Below, piece after piece: positions 45,401-56,914 of a DNA stretch of 64,000 bases. The notes under the pieces are model-generated. The model was not told the origin of the DNA. It ran no database searches and saw only the letters and a list, made by a program, of their open reading frames with translations. Source of the stretch: Pectinophora gossypiella (Eukaryota > Arthropoda > Insecta > Lepidoptera > Gelechiidae); the NCBI RefSeq assembly GCF_024362695.1, contig NC_065419.1:7998678-8062677 (forward strand). The letters run 5' to 3'. Every line of letters starts with the position of its first letter. Positions within the stretch are counted from its first letter, which is position 1. A program made the translations under genes and the position numbers.

Positions 45401-47919
45401 TTAGCCGTGGAAAGACCACGCCGTCGTTCCACGATAGGGTGTGTAAGTTAAATCTTGCATTCCATTTCTTCCCCGTTTCTGCAGCAAAGCTCCAGGTGAC
45501 TACAAAAAAATAAAATATTAACAAATGTTTAAATATTCTTAGTTCCCTGGAAATATTAATTAAATTATGTAGCTCCTTATCATTTTTAAAATCAATTAGA
45601 AAAAAATACCTGGTTCATCATAGTGTCACCGCCCTGTGGCATGGTCGCGGGAACATTTCCAACTTGGCCCACGACGGGTTCAACTTTTGCCATCGGCTGG
45701 CCTCCTACTGGGTTACTTGCATATGTGTCACCACCAACTTTTTCCACAGGCACCTGTGTCGGTGGATTTGCATTCATGTGTGCAGCGTGTAAATGTCCTT
45801 CTGACAAGGATCCACCTTGCACAGGTGGAGGTCTAATGTTCTGCTGAGTGGCTGAGTGTGATGCCTTATACTGTCGATAGATATGCTGTAGTTGACTTCT
45901 ACTTGCTGTACTGCCTATCGGTCTAGTTCCAGCTAGAGCAGTCTTGCTCATGGTATTCTTTATGTTATAGCCACCTTGCGCTTGATAATTACCAAATGGT
46001 CCCGTTGTGTACTTGGGGGCCATGTATGCAGCTGTACTATTCCTTGTATCTGGTGCGTAAATGGGTTCTTGCCCTGGCATATGACTAGTTCCTTGAGGAT
46101 ATTGCTGTTGTGTTTGGCCGTTAGGATCTGACATGGATCCTTCGTATCCTGGCTGTACATCCCTAGGGTCAATTTGCTGTTGAATCTGTTGATACTGTTG
46201 TCCTTGCATTTGTTGTTGTGGTATTGGCTGATTCATCGAAGGAGCTCCCGTTAATGCCGTATAAGCGAATTGCTGATTCGGCTGGATTACTGAACTAGGC
46301 TGCTGGCTTTGCATTATTTGTTGATCATTTACTTGGCCAGTTAGGTCATCATTTTGTTGGTCAGGCGTCAATTGTTGATTTAGAGGAACGGCATTATTCT
46401 GAGCAATCGCACCAGCAGCTGCATTCGCACCAGCTAAGGCAGGCTGCATCATACCCACGCTCAGATCTTTATTATTCATTATCTTGTTCATTGTTTCCAT
46501 AGCAACTCTTTGTTGGTTTGCAGGATTCATTTGAATTGCAATAGCCATTGGATCGAAATTTAAATCTCCCTGTGTTGTTCCTGGAAACATGTTTTTCATA
46601 CCAGCTGATTGTTGACCGAAAGGATTCGGATTCGCTATTTGCTGAGATGCCGGGTTAGCATTCATATAATTAGGTTGTCGTGCATTAGGATTCTGAGCCA
46701 TATTGGCAGTCATTCCGGATTGTGGATTCGTATTAGCCGTATACATATTATCTTGAGTTACATATTGTACAGTTGGATTCATCATAGCTCCTGGATTGCC
46801 TTGGCTCATTCCCATATTCCCTGGTCCACCAGATGGTGCTCCTCCCATTTGACCAGGCGTTGAACCGGTAGCACCAGCCATGTTGTGCATGGGATTATCC
46901 ATGCCACCTGCAGGAGCTTGACCACCCATGGCAGCAGAATTTCCCGTTACATCTTGCATTCCATTACCAGGAATTTGACCCCCTGTAGGTCTTATGTTCT
47001 CAGTATTTCCTGGCGCTGAAATTCCCATTTGAGCAGCTAGAGGATTTTGTCCGATTGTGTTTTGTGGCGTTATTGAGGCCAAGTCATTGTAGACTTCTTT
47101 TATTGTGGGTTGCATTAAATTTTGGCTTAAGTAGTTGTAGGTGTCAGCATATAACTTGGGAGCATTTCGACCCATGCTAGCCATTCCTTGCATAGCAGGC
47201 ATTCCTCCTCCTTGCATGCCACCGCCCGGCATACCACCTCCCTGCATGCTACCACCCATCATGCCACCGCCCTGCATGCCACCGCCCTGCATGCCACCTC
47301 CCTGCATGCCACCACCCATCATGCCACCTCCCTGCATGCCACCACCCATCATGCCACCGCCCTGCATGCCACCACCCTGCATGCCACCACTCATCATGCC
47401 ACCTCCCTGCACGCCACCACCCATCATGCCACCGCCCTGCATGCCACCTCCCTGCATGCCACCTCTGTGCATACCGCCACCGGTTATACCACCTCCAAAC
47501 ATACCACCACCTCCGGACATGCCACTTTCCTGAATACCTCCTTCGGGCATACCACCACTTTGTACGCCGCCTGCAACCATGGCGCCTCCGTGCAGGCCTC
47601 CCTCAGGCATGCCACCACCTTGCATGGAATAACTATTCATGGCGTAAGGCTCTCCGCCGCCTGGAGCAGTATAATTAGCACCAAAGCCGTGTCCACAGCA
47701 GCAACCATGTCCACATCCGCCACCTCTACATCCTTGTCCAGGGTTTGAATACATCTTGCCCATGCATCCACTGAAACCAATTTGTATCGTTGCTTATCTG
47801 ATACGAATCCAAAACATTTTAATTACAAAAAGATCGATAAGAACTTACCAGTCGGCACTCTGGAGTTGATTCATTACGCTTCCCAATTCACTTAGAATCC
47901 TCTGCTTGTCCAGAGCCAT
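45401..47919 (-). CDS. Met/Gly/Gln-rich low-complexity protein, function unknown
   Basis: Not recognised. Three exons: 47849-47919, 45610-47770, 45401-45499; 776 aa. The N-terminus MALDKQRILSELGSVMNQLQ looks like a short helix. It is followed by a Cys/Gly/His segment (CRGGGCGHGCCCGHGFG) that could bind metal. Then come about 25 pentad repeats of the type MQGGG/MMGGG encoded by a 15-bp tandem repeat, and a long Gln/Asn/Pro/Met-rich disordered region (QQYPQGTSHMPGQEPIYAPD). The last exon ends SPGALLQKRGRNGMQDLTYT through TTAWSFHG. The start ATG at 47919 is inferred from the splice join TG|T at 47849/47770, and the internal ATG at 47763 would lose the N-terminal helix. Its neighbour encodes a sperm axoneme protein, and Met/Gly/Cys-rich proteins are common in sperm and cuticle, but no role can be assigned. 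Confidence 0.8.
47190..47475. repeat. 15-bp coding minisatellite
   Basis: Tandem units such as CATGCCACCGCCCTG and CATGCCACCACCCATCATG on the plus strand, encoding the MQGGG/MMGGG repeats on the minus strand. Units differ mostly at synonymous positions and between two variants (CCCTG and CCCAT). Confidence 0.9.
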
Positions 47920-49167
47920 ATTTTTTAGTTACCACCTTTACAATTTGGAGATGCCAAGGGCAAAAATGTTTGAACACTTAAATAATTTTCATTTACACAT
48001 CTGATTAATTTAAAATTTGATAAATTGTCTGTTTGAAAGTGTCAAAAGAAAGTGCGTGTATTTTGTTTTACTTATGTATTCGAAGTTTAAAAGTTTTGTT
48101 CATAATGTTTCAGAAAAAAAATGTCTAAAGTGACTGGTGACAGAGTAGATTACTCTATCTACATTGGCAGCGAGCGGGGCGTTTTACTAACATTGTTCTT
48201 GATGAACAGAGTTCTCGGGCGGTCCCACGCTAATTGTTAAAACGAAATTTGCTTTCCCACCCATTTTACCAATGTCATTTTTATTCTGCGCACGTCCATG
48301 AAATACTCGCGGAAATAATGAAGAATGCTTTAGAAGTGGCTGGAGGGAGAGGCAATGAACAACGCTACCCGATTTAAACTAATCTAATCTAGCCTATATA
48401 CAAGATCCCACTACTGGGCTTAAATAGCTGTTAATCCAGAGCCGTAAAATAATTGTTTTGTTTTTTATAAATAAAAAATATCTATGGTCTAAGTGACAGT
48501 GTCATGGTCATGTTTTAGCGGGAAACGGGAACGGGACAGTTGCTTTCTTCATTGAATAATCTAAATAATTAATACGAAGTGGTGTTTTGTGGTTAATGAT
48601 CGCATTAAGTTAGTCGGAAGACATTCGCGAGTGTTATTACATTGGAGTATTCAATAAACAAAGTGTATCTGCCTATTTTCGCTTCGTGCTAGGAAGCCGC
48701 TTCATAGCTCAAAAGTTTATGCGGACTTTTGAGTTAATTCGTTTGGGGTTCGGAGTAGGAGTCTACTCCGAGGGTGGGGGCTTAGGTTTCATCATCATCA
48801 TTCATCACCTTTCACCATTTCATTAATCATCAAGAAAAAAAAATACGTCAGACATGGCTGTATGGGCATAGTTCCCTTTGCCTTACCCTTCGGGGAAAAC
48901 CAAACCAAAAAAAAAAAAAAAAAAAGTGTCATGGTCATGTTGTTGAGTGACAGGTCTTTGTCAGTGACACACTAGTAGTGGTAGTGACAGACAGACTAGT
49001 TGACAAACTTGAAAATAGACTGCAAAAATCTTTTCAAACAACCGCTCAACTTCGATCACTTATTTTAGAAATTATTTTCATACATTCAACAGTTACTTCT
49101 TCTGCATTTCATTATAGTAATTGTTTACTAGGTACTTAAATTAACATTATCTTATGATTTTATTAAA
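47920..49167. promoter_or_regulatory. Divergent intergenic region (Met/Gly-rich gene and HROB)
   Basis: The 1.25 kb between two divergently oriented start codons, so both promoters should lie here. A retroposon (48515-48924) has inserted in the middle. No TATA box was identified. Confidence 0.5.
48515..48924 (+). mobile_element. 0.4-kb SINE-like retroposon, copy 2
   Basis: Starts TTAGCGGGAAACGGGAACGG, carries the palindrome CGGAGTAGGAGTCTACTCCG near 48750-48769, and ends CGGGGAAAACCAAACC followed by a run of about 20 A. A perfect 17-bp duplication AGTGTCATGGTCATGTT flanks it (48498-48514 and 48925-48941). The long pure A tail and long duplication suggest this is the youngest of the three copies. 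Confidence 0.88.
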
Positions 49168-50785
49168 ATGTTTGAATCGGATGATTTCGATCAGGTGGGT
49201 AACCTTCATTTTTGTTTTAATAAAATAACATTTTATGTATGTACTATTAAACTTTATACTTACAATTTGATTGCAGGTTCTCTCTCAGTTTGACTTTCCC
49301 GAAGCAGTTGGCAAAAATAATCTCAACACGCAACTTCCAGAAAACAAAAGTTATAGTCTGGTAACAGAGACGAAAGTAAACAAAAGTAATGAAAATACTA
49401 CAGAATTTGAGTTAATGAAATATAATATATCAATTAGCTGTAATAATACTGTGCAAGTTTCAAATAAAAACAAACCTGTTACTATTAATGGGGGTACCAA
49501 AGGTTCTACTGTTTCACCAAAACATACAAAGAGAAAAATAATCAATTCTCACTTTGATCACAAAACAAAGAGGAAGTTCCCGGGGCCAGCGGGATTGTTG
49601 ACAGGGACACTTGAGGAGAATAAAGATGAAACCATTGGCCAAATGGAACTTTTATCTCAGGTATTTTTTTTGTTGTTATTTTTATATTTAAGAGGTTCAT
49701 CCATTAATAAGGTTTATATCTGTAATGACACTATTATATAGAATATTTTCGACTTATAATGCTGTATGAAATTTTCAGGATATAGAATTTTCCCAAAATG
49801 TTATTCAGGACTTTTTTGAGTCACCTCTTTGGCTGCGTTTACTAGAGGATGTTAAAGTGTGGAATCTGTGTGATATTGACCCAGTGAAGAGTATCAAAGA
49901 GCAGGCGTTAGCTGGTAATCTTCAGAGGAGAAAGGCCCAGACAGTAGTGGCATTTGTTGAGTCTGTGGATAGATCTGTCATAGATCCTTTGATTACATTG
50001 AGGGATGCTACAGGTTGGAAACTTTTAAATAATGTAATAAATTTTTAAATATTTTTCACTATATTGTACCATATTTGTTTTTTTATCTGCTAAAACTACT
50101 AAAGCCAACAATCTCAAGATATTTACGTACTGTTGTTCATTTATTCCAGGACATATAAAATGCACACTACACCGAGATGCATGGTCTACTTTCTCACCAT
50201 ACATAGTATCAGAATACTGTGCACTTGTGCTATGGAAGCCTACAGTGTTGACCACAGGAAGTGCCTTCAAGAAACATTACCTTAATATAACTTTGAGCAA
50301 TATCTATGCTATATACAGTTCTGCAGTGTTGAAGGATGAAGAGAAGCAGTTACCTGCTGGATACACTTGGGTTTACGAGGAAGATTTCACTGTGATAAAG
50401 ACTGAGAGAACAATGATGGATCTAGGTTTGTAAATCTTTGTTACTTTTGTGATTGGTGTATACTGCACTATACACAGCACTGAACATAGGCTGCATTTGG
50501 ATGGATAAATAATAGGTACTCCTATTGAGCTGAAACAGTTACAGTGACAGCTGAAAGAGTATTGTGCTGATGCTTAACCTTACAAAGCAAAACCACTGGT
50601 ACTTTCACAAAATATTATTTATTGTGCTTGTGCAGTGCACTCAGCGTATTGGTTCAGTAGTGTCTAGATTATTATTATTTTTTGTTTCAGGTTCAAACAT
50701 TGTTGATATCAATGGCAAGACTGGAGCTGATGATAACAATCTGCTTGATGATTTAGATAGCATATTTTCAGATGACTTGTTTTAA
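49168..50785 (+). CDS. HROB: Homologous recombination OB-fold protein (HROB, MCM8IP)
   Basis: Recruits the MCM8-MCM9 helicase to damaged DNA and stimulates it during homologous recombination. Exons: 49168-49194, 49277-49660, 49779-50013, 50150-50425, 50691-50785; 338 aa, much shorter than vertebrate HROB, mainly in the disordered N-terminal region. The family signature KRKFPGPAG is at about residue 110. The OB-fold region follows: WNLCDIDPVKSIKEQALAGN, RRKAQTVVAFVESV, LITLRDATGHIKCTLHRDAW and FKKHYLNITLSNIYAIYS. The C-terminus is acidic (NNLLDDLDSIFSDDLF) and resembles the N-terminal MFESDDFDQ, both acidic-hydrophobic motifs of the kind used to bind partners. Intron 3 has a weak donor (GTTGGA). 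The AATAAA is at 50815. The gene is compact, 1.6 kb, and convergent with the next gene. Confidence 0.88.
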
Positions 50786-50814
50786 GCCTACTGTTACATT
50801 AAGGGTAACATCAA

Positions 50815-50820
50815 AATAAA
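50815..50820 (+). terminator. HROB polyadenylation signal
   Basis: AATAAA 29 bp downstream of the HROB stop. The stop codon of the opposite gene is only 34 bp further on, so the two transcripts probably overlap at their 3' ends. Confidence 0.65.
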
Positions 50821-50853
50821 ACTATATTTTCAATAACAATTTTCTATATTTTT

Positions 50854-53800
50854 TCACATCGAATTAACATTATTTCCAGTAATAGTGTGTGAGTTTACTT
50901 TGCTTTGTAGATGATCTTTGTTTATGTGTTTTGAAAGTGAAGATGGATAGAAATAAGAGCAGTTGCACATTTTGCATTTATAAGGTGGTTCTCGTGGTTT
51001 TTTGACAGTTTTGTCTTGACTATTTTGTTCTGTAGATTTCTGCTGACTAGAATGATAGACTTTTATATGCCTGAGGCAGTTACTCAACTTGGTGAATTTC
51101 ATCTGGAAATGAAGAATATTTGTTTTATATCATCTTTATAATATTTTTTTAACATAATCAACAAATTACAATAGAATTAAAATACTCAACATTAAAATAA
51201 TAGACTTGAAGCCTATTATAATCCCCAAGGTATAGAGGCAAATCCTCAATTCATCAGTAGACATCTTACAACTACTTATTTTAGTAACAGGGACCTTATG
51301 GTATAAACAAAATAAGTAAAACTAATACTTACAGAACACTGCAAACAGGTATATTCTGTCCCTTTACTGGATTTTTCAACATAATACGGGTATCCCTTGA
51401 CATTTACTGTCATGGAGTTCTTTGGCAACTTATCTGTATCAATAGTCAAAGCGCCGTCTGCATCCATCGCGTGTGACTGATGAGAAAGGAAACTAATGAT
51501 ATAATCTCTTATATATTTATAAGGAACTAGAAATAGTACGAAAAATAGAAACTAGATGCCGCAAAACATTTATCTTTCTCGCGTAGCATTATCGGGTATG
51601 ATTCCTAAGACTTTGTGACAAATTTGAGCATGTGTAAGAATGGTTAGTTTTCATTATAAAGACTGGTAACCAAGTCAAGCGACTAGGACAATAATTAAAT
51701 GTACCACAAACCTCTTGATGTTCAGCCAACTCAGTTTCGGACTGAAATATTGAAGCGCAAGTCCCGCATGCGTACAATCGACTAGCCTGTCTTGATGGCG
51801 TTTTTCTATATGGTATTCCCTGAGATGGCAACTCTGCAACAGTTTTACATTTTAGAATTGAGTTTCCGTTAACATTTTGTTACTAGCATGTAACTTCCCT
51901 TGGTTAGTATTATGTACCTACTTGTCATACTCTGATTCAATCAATAATTACAGTAATTACGATTACCTACTTAGTTTAGTAGAAACAGTAGTAATGATTT
52001 CGGAGGCAATAAGTTCCTGTGTAAATGGGCTGGAAACAATGGCGTCAGAGATTCAGTAGGTACTTACCACGTTCATTTAGTATTACTGATAGTGCATCCA
52101 CGTTATTTTCGTATTTGGTTTCAGAAATGTGCACATGTAAAACCTTTTCCTTAGTCTTCGATGCTAGAAACAAATATGTAAGGGCATTAATTATTTTCTA
52201 GTAACTTTTCCAACCTTCATAGTTAATTAATAACTTTACCTGATCTTTCAGATATGAGTTTTTGTAACAAATCTGGAACGTGTATAAAGCAGGTGCCATT
52301 ATTGACGGATGTGACTATCCCGGTTACAAAACTTGTACTACGCTTTGAATTTACACCCAATTTGCTTTCTATCACCTGAAACAGACGTGAATATAATATA
52401 CTCGTTGTGTAGTAAGTCTCACACAGTACCATAATATAAACATATACGTTAGATCGTAACAATCTCTGTTAACTTGTTAACGTCGTTTATGTTCCACTCG
52501 GCGCTAATAACGCGGGCTTCAACCAATATAGACAAGCGTTCTCATGATCAAGCTCGCGAAGGTCGATCGCACTTTAGTCGCGTCAAACGATCTCAATCTT
52601 CCAAGCATGATAAGATCGCGCAGATTGTCAATACTTACCTATGGTTGTAGGAAATACTTACCTTAGTGACAACGATATTCTTTCCGACGACGGAGACCTG
52701 GAAGGCGGGCACCTGCAGCAGCCGGCACACCACCTCGTACGCGGCCGCCACCTGCTGCGGGCTGCTCTCCACGTCGCCGCGCAGCGCCAGCTGGAACAAC
52801 TGCTGGAACTGCCTCTCCTCACCTTTCAGGGCAAATCATTCAATATTGTTTATATATTATGTGTAGCGACTCGATCCGGCTATCCTAGGCAGTGCCGTTT
52901 TTACTCTTATCTTATTGTTAGAGAAATGCCGATCATAACAGCAATAGACACACCCTCTTTTGCCTTGTGCAGTCGGGAAGAAACCGCATGCGAATCCAGA
53001 TTCCATAGAAATCCGGCTCTCAAGATTAGCAGGCACATATTGTATAGAATAGATTTCTTTTTATACTACTTATGATTATTCATTTAGTATGAGAAATTAG
53101 TTGCAAGGTGTGGTAAATTGGAATAAGGAACCACTTATTCTGCTTGAACTATTATCCTAAGTTTTCCTTTTAATTTTCTATAGATTTATTTATTTTATTT
53201 GGGGAGCTTACAGCTAAATTTCAAAGTTACATACTAACTTAATATCTAAAAGCCATTAACAAGCTTCCACAGATTGAAAGAAAACACAATTTTGATTAAA
53301 AGAAAGCAAACATAGAGTTAGTATACTTTTCTGTTAAATGTTTTAATTTGTCAATGAAAGTCGTGACGACCTTGCTAAAAAGACTGCATCATCACATCAA
53401 AATACTAGATAGACTTACTTGATAGGTCTTTAATATTATCAACAGTTTGTTCAATAGTTTCATTCGATTCTACTATGGGTTGAGGTTGATTTTTAATTTC
53501 CTTTTCATCAGTTTTTATTTTAACATCATCTTCTTTGCGCATACACTTGACCACTTTTGCAACCAGTCTTTTTCCAGTTAATGTTTTACCTAAAATTATT
53601 TTGTTGGGAATACCTGAAATATTTACAATACCATTAAATACATTACCTACATTAGTAAACAGCAAGTTGAAATACATTTTTGAAATTAATTCTGATTTAA
53701 AAAGGATAATTTTATTTGCAAATTGTAAATCTTACTTTTAAAGCATTGTTTCGTTTTAATTCTTATAATATTATCTTTATGTTTCTCCAGTGCAACTCCT

Positions 53801-56800
53801 TGGCTCTCCTTATCTGGTTCTGTCTTACAAACACTTGGTAACAATTCTTTTTTTACAAAATCGCTCTTGTGTTCGATTTCAGTAGTTTCTACTGCAAAAA
53901 TGTATATTTATTAAAATAACGAGATCAGCGGGCTTAGCACCGTAAGCACGCGACTCTTTCTCGCCGCGACAGAGATCATCTGTCTCTTTCAGTGCAGTAC
54001 TGTGAGAGTGTGACGGGTGATGTATGTCGAGGCAAGAAAGAGTCGCGCGCTTACGGTGCTAAGCCCGCTGTCATTGGATTGACGGCCAATAAGTTTGATG
54101 TTGTTGGAGCTCTTACTTTTGGACTGTGGTTAGTTCTTGAAACCAACAAGTTAAAGACCGTTGCATAGAAAAGACAAGTTCAGCTCATTTATTATACAAG
54201 AACTTGCACACATAAAAGGGGGTTAAAATGGCCACATCGAAGCAATTCATCTAAGAAAGCAATATTGCTATTTGACATTTGTTTGCATTGCGCACTTTTA
54301 TATATGTCTGTAATCCTCATTGCGGTAGACGAGTTGTATTAAAGTTTTTAGATAACTTGTTTATAACATAAGTGTTAGGTGCCCAGGAAGATAAGTAGCT
54401 TAATGTTATTGTTTCCTCTCTTTCAGTGTATTTCACTATACAAATCTCATTCTTATCGGCCGCATTACCGTGTGTGTGCGAACGAGACAGCCCACGCAAG
54501 CATCCCCTTATTCCTTAGCGGCTTACGGACTTATAGACTAAAGTAAGACTTAGAAGGGTTGAGGTGAATAAGGACGCGATGCGAATTGGTGCGGGGGTTA
54601 GAGTTACCCTTCTATACGCAGTATTCTTTATTCTATGGTATTGGGTAAGTGAATGAATTGACACTAAGAATACCTTCTTCTGCACTGATTACATTTAATT
54701 TTGAAGCAATAATTTCTTTGCTCTCATCCTCTTCAATAAAATTAATTGTCTCATTGTTCAAAACTTCTTCTGAATCCTGAATATATACTTCAAGCTGTGT
54801 TTTGTTTGGTTCACTCTCGGTTTTTGTTGTCTCATCAGTTGTTATTATGCTGAAATAATATTAATTACAATTTTTTTTTTTCAGGCCTATGGGGTATAAC
54901 ATACTGTATAATCGTGCGCAGGGATACAGGTAGGAAGACCACAACAGTTGCAGAGGCGGAGATGGGAGGAATGGGTACGGCAATGCAGGATGGAAAGGAT
55001 AAGTCACAGTGACTGTAACCAGGAACCTGGCAGAGGGCAGCAGTAACTGTCAGTATTATTCAAAAGCGAAGGACAGGCGTCATAGTACGGCTTTGAAAAG
55101 ACTACTCAGGGCGCCATCCCACTCGCGTCAGATAGAGTACTGCGGGACGGAAGGCAAGAGCCAAAACTGCTCTTTTTTCCTTCGCCCATATAAATAATTT
55201 AACCTCTCGTCTGCCGAGATACCAGACACTAGACATTCCATTTTGTCTGGTAGAGACCTGCGTTCCGTCGTTCGAAATGTTAGGTCACACCTGTAGGTGT
55301 CTACTATAACTTGTCAAAAGCCTAAAATAGCAATAATAAATGCTAGTTTATTTGAAGGCAACTTAAGTTTAGTTTAATAATTATATTTACCTTAGTCCTT
55401 CTATTTCCACATTATTACTACTTTTACTATCATTTCTCAAACTCTGAATCAAATCTGAAATAAAAAATAATAATTAAAGAGCCATTACATATTTGTTATA
55501 AATATGATATTAAATTGAAGAACATACCATTATTGGTTGTAATATCATGAAGTCCATATGTGTCTAGTATAAAAATCTTATCATTTGTTTCTAGTAGAAC
55601 CCAGCCCTTTTGTTCTAAAGCTTTATATTGTTCATCGGTCATGGTTATCTGAAATAGTAAATTCAAATTCAAAAATATCTTTATTCAGTTGGTAACATAG
55701 TTAGACTTTGAAAAAATAAAATATTACAAATACTTTTTTAGACACAATGAAGAAAAAAGAGACTATTTTCCGATTTGTTGCACCTCGCGCCTTCTAAATC
55801 TCTTGCAAATTCCCTCATGCTCACTCACTGAAGTGGGTAGCTATAAGTGTAGCCATAGGCGTGTGTTCAAATATTCGGGTTGTAAGCCCCACAATCTGGA
55901 GGATTCACACTTTTTGTCCTGGTTGCAGAATTTAGAGATGGCAACCTTATCTATAGGTACACCTATGTTTCCCATCACATGTAAGGAATAATCACCAATA
56001 TTTATTAAAAATGACAAACCTCTGTGCAACTAGTGCTTTGCTTGTTGATGTTACTGATTGAAGCATTCTCGCCAAGTGCTTCTTGCTGAGTTGTGTCTTT
56101 GAATTGGATGTTCTGATCTTTCTCTGCCTATAATTTGAATAAATTACGTTCTAATGGAGTTATTGCTATGTTGTATATTAATTTATTTTATGCAATTTAT
56201 TATATTACAGCTGCAAGTTGCCTTCTGAAGTACATTAATATGGTAAAGAATAAGAATGTTTTTGAATGTCAATGTGAAAGTAAACCTCTATAAAAGTTTA
56301 GGTATACCTGTTCAGCATTCTCACTGAGAATTGGTTGAAGCAGAAAACTGTTCCCATAAAAGTTGTTTGTTTCTGGCAAAATATCTGGAAAAGTATTGAT
56401 AGCTTGGTTTTAAAACTTTAAACACACTTTTACTCATTTAACAACTGATGTTGGATTTCTTATTTAAACTGATTATAGAGACTTAAATGGATGGACCTTT
56501 GCCTATCAGTGAAATCTAATAGAGTACATTAGATGTATATTATTAATTACCTGCAACAGAGACCACTTCTGTGGAGTTATCAGCCACATCAACAAAGAAC
56601 TGTTGAGGGGTCACATCATACACTGTGCATGCTTGTGATCCGTCCAGGGTTTCCTTTACGTGTTGGACTTGTGCCACATACTGCACTTGCCTGTTCACTG
56701 AAAAAAAAAAAAAACTAACTCAGTAGCTGTTGGATTATAATACAGGTTGATATTAAAATAATAATATGTATACTAGAGCCCAAGCTATAAGTTTAAATAT

Positions 56801-56914
56801 GTATTACTTACACAAAAATGTGCCATCATCTTGAACTACGAAGAACTGGTCCGTAGCAGCTTCACTGCTACTAGTAGGCAGGTATTCATATGTCTCAAAT
56901 GTAGTTTTATCCAT
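50854..56914 (-). CDS. C2H2 zinc-finger protein, 15 exons, family not identified
   Basis: Probably a nuclear DNA-binding regulator. Exons: 56812-56914, 56551-56697, 56308-56384, 56020-56127, 55528-55648, 55391-55454, 54674-54849, 53736-53891, 53419-53613, 52662-52822, 52240-52375, 52068-52163, 51712-51833, 51333-51476, 50854-51102; 684 aa with all phases consistent. The first 560 residues are mostly acidic and disordered. One conserved-looking segment is GC-rich and Gln-rich (RQFQQLFQLALRGDVESSPQ, exon 10). Three C-terminal fingers: YACGTCASIFQSETELAEHQ with ESH completed by the next exon; YTCLQCSMKFTKLSNCLRHI with KVYH; YKCKMCNCSYFYPSSLSKHI with NKDH. Fingers 1 and 2 are each split by an intron. 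Exon 10 has a poor polypyrimidine tract. A hairpin MITE lies in intron 7. Confidence 0.8.
53928..54074. mobile_element. Hairpin MITE in zinc-finger gene intron 7
   Basis: Left arm AGCGGGCTTAGCACCGTAAG, CACGCGACTCTTTCTCGCC; right arm inverted: GGCAAGAAAGAGTCGCGCGC, TTACGGTGCTAAGCCCGCT. Arms of about 40 bp around a 65-bp loop, giving a strong stem. GC-rich arms in an AT-rich intron. Confidence 0.75.
54218..54300. mobile_element. MITE family M2, half copy
   Basis: GGCCACATCGAAGCAATTCA, AGAAAGCAATATTGC, TTGCATTGCGCAC: identical in layout to the left half of the other M2 copies, with no right arm. Confidence 0.65.

Noticed and set aside
47141..47748. Plus-strand Pro/Met and His/Ala/Thr repeat proteins
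   Set aside because: Antisense frames of the 15-bp minisatellite; no splice context or non-repeat coding sequence supports them.
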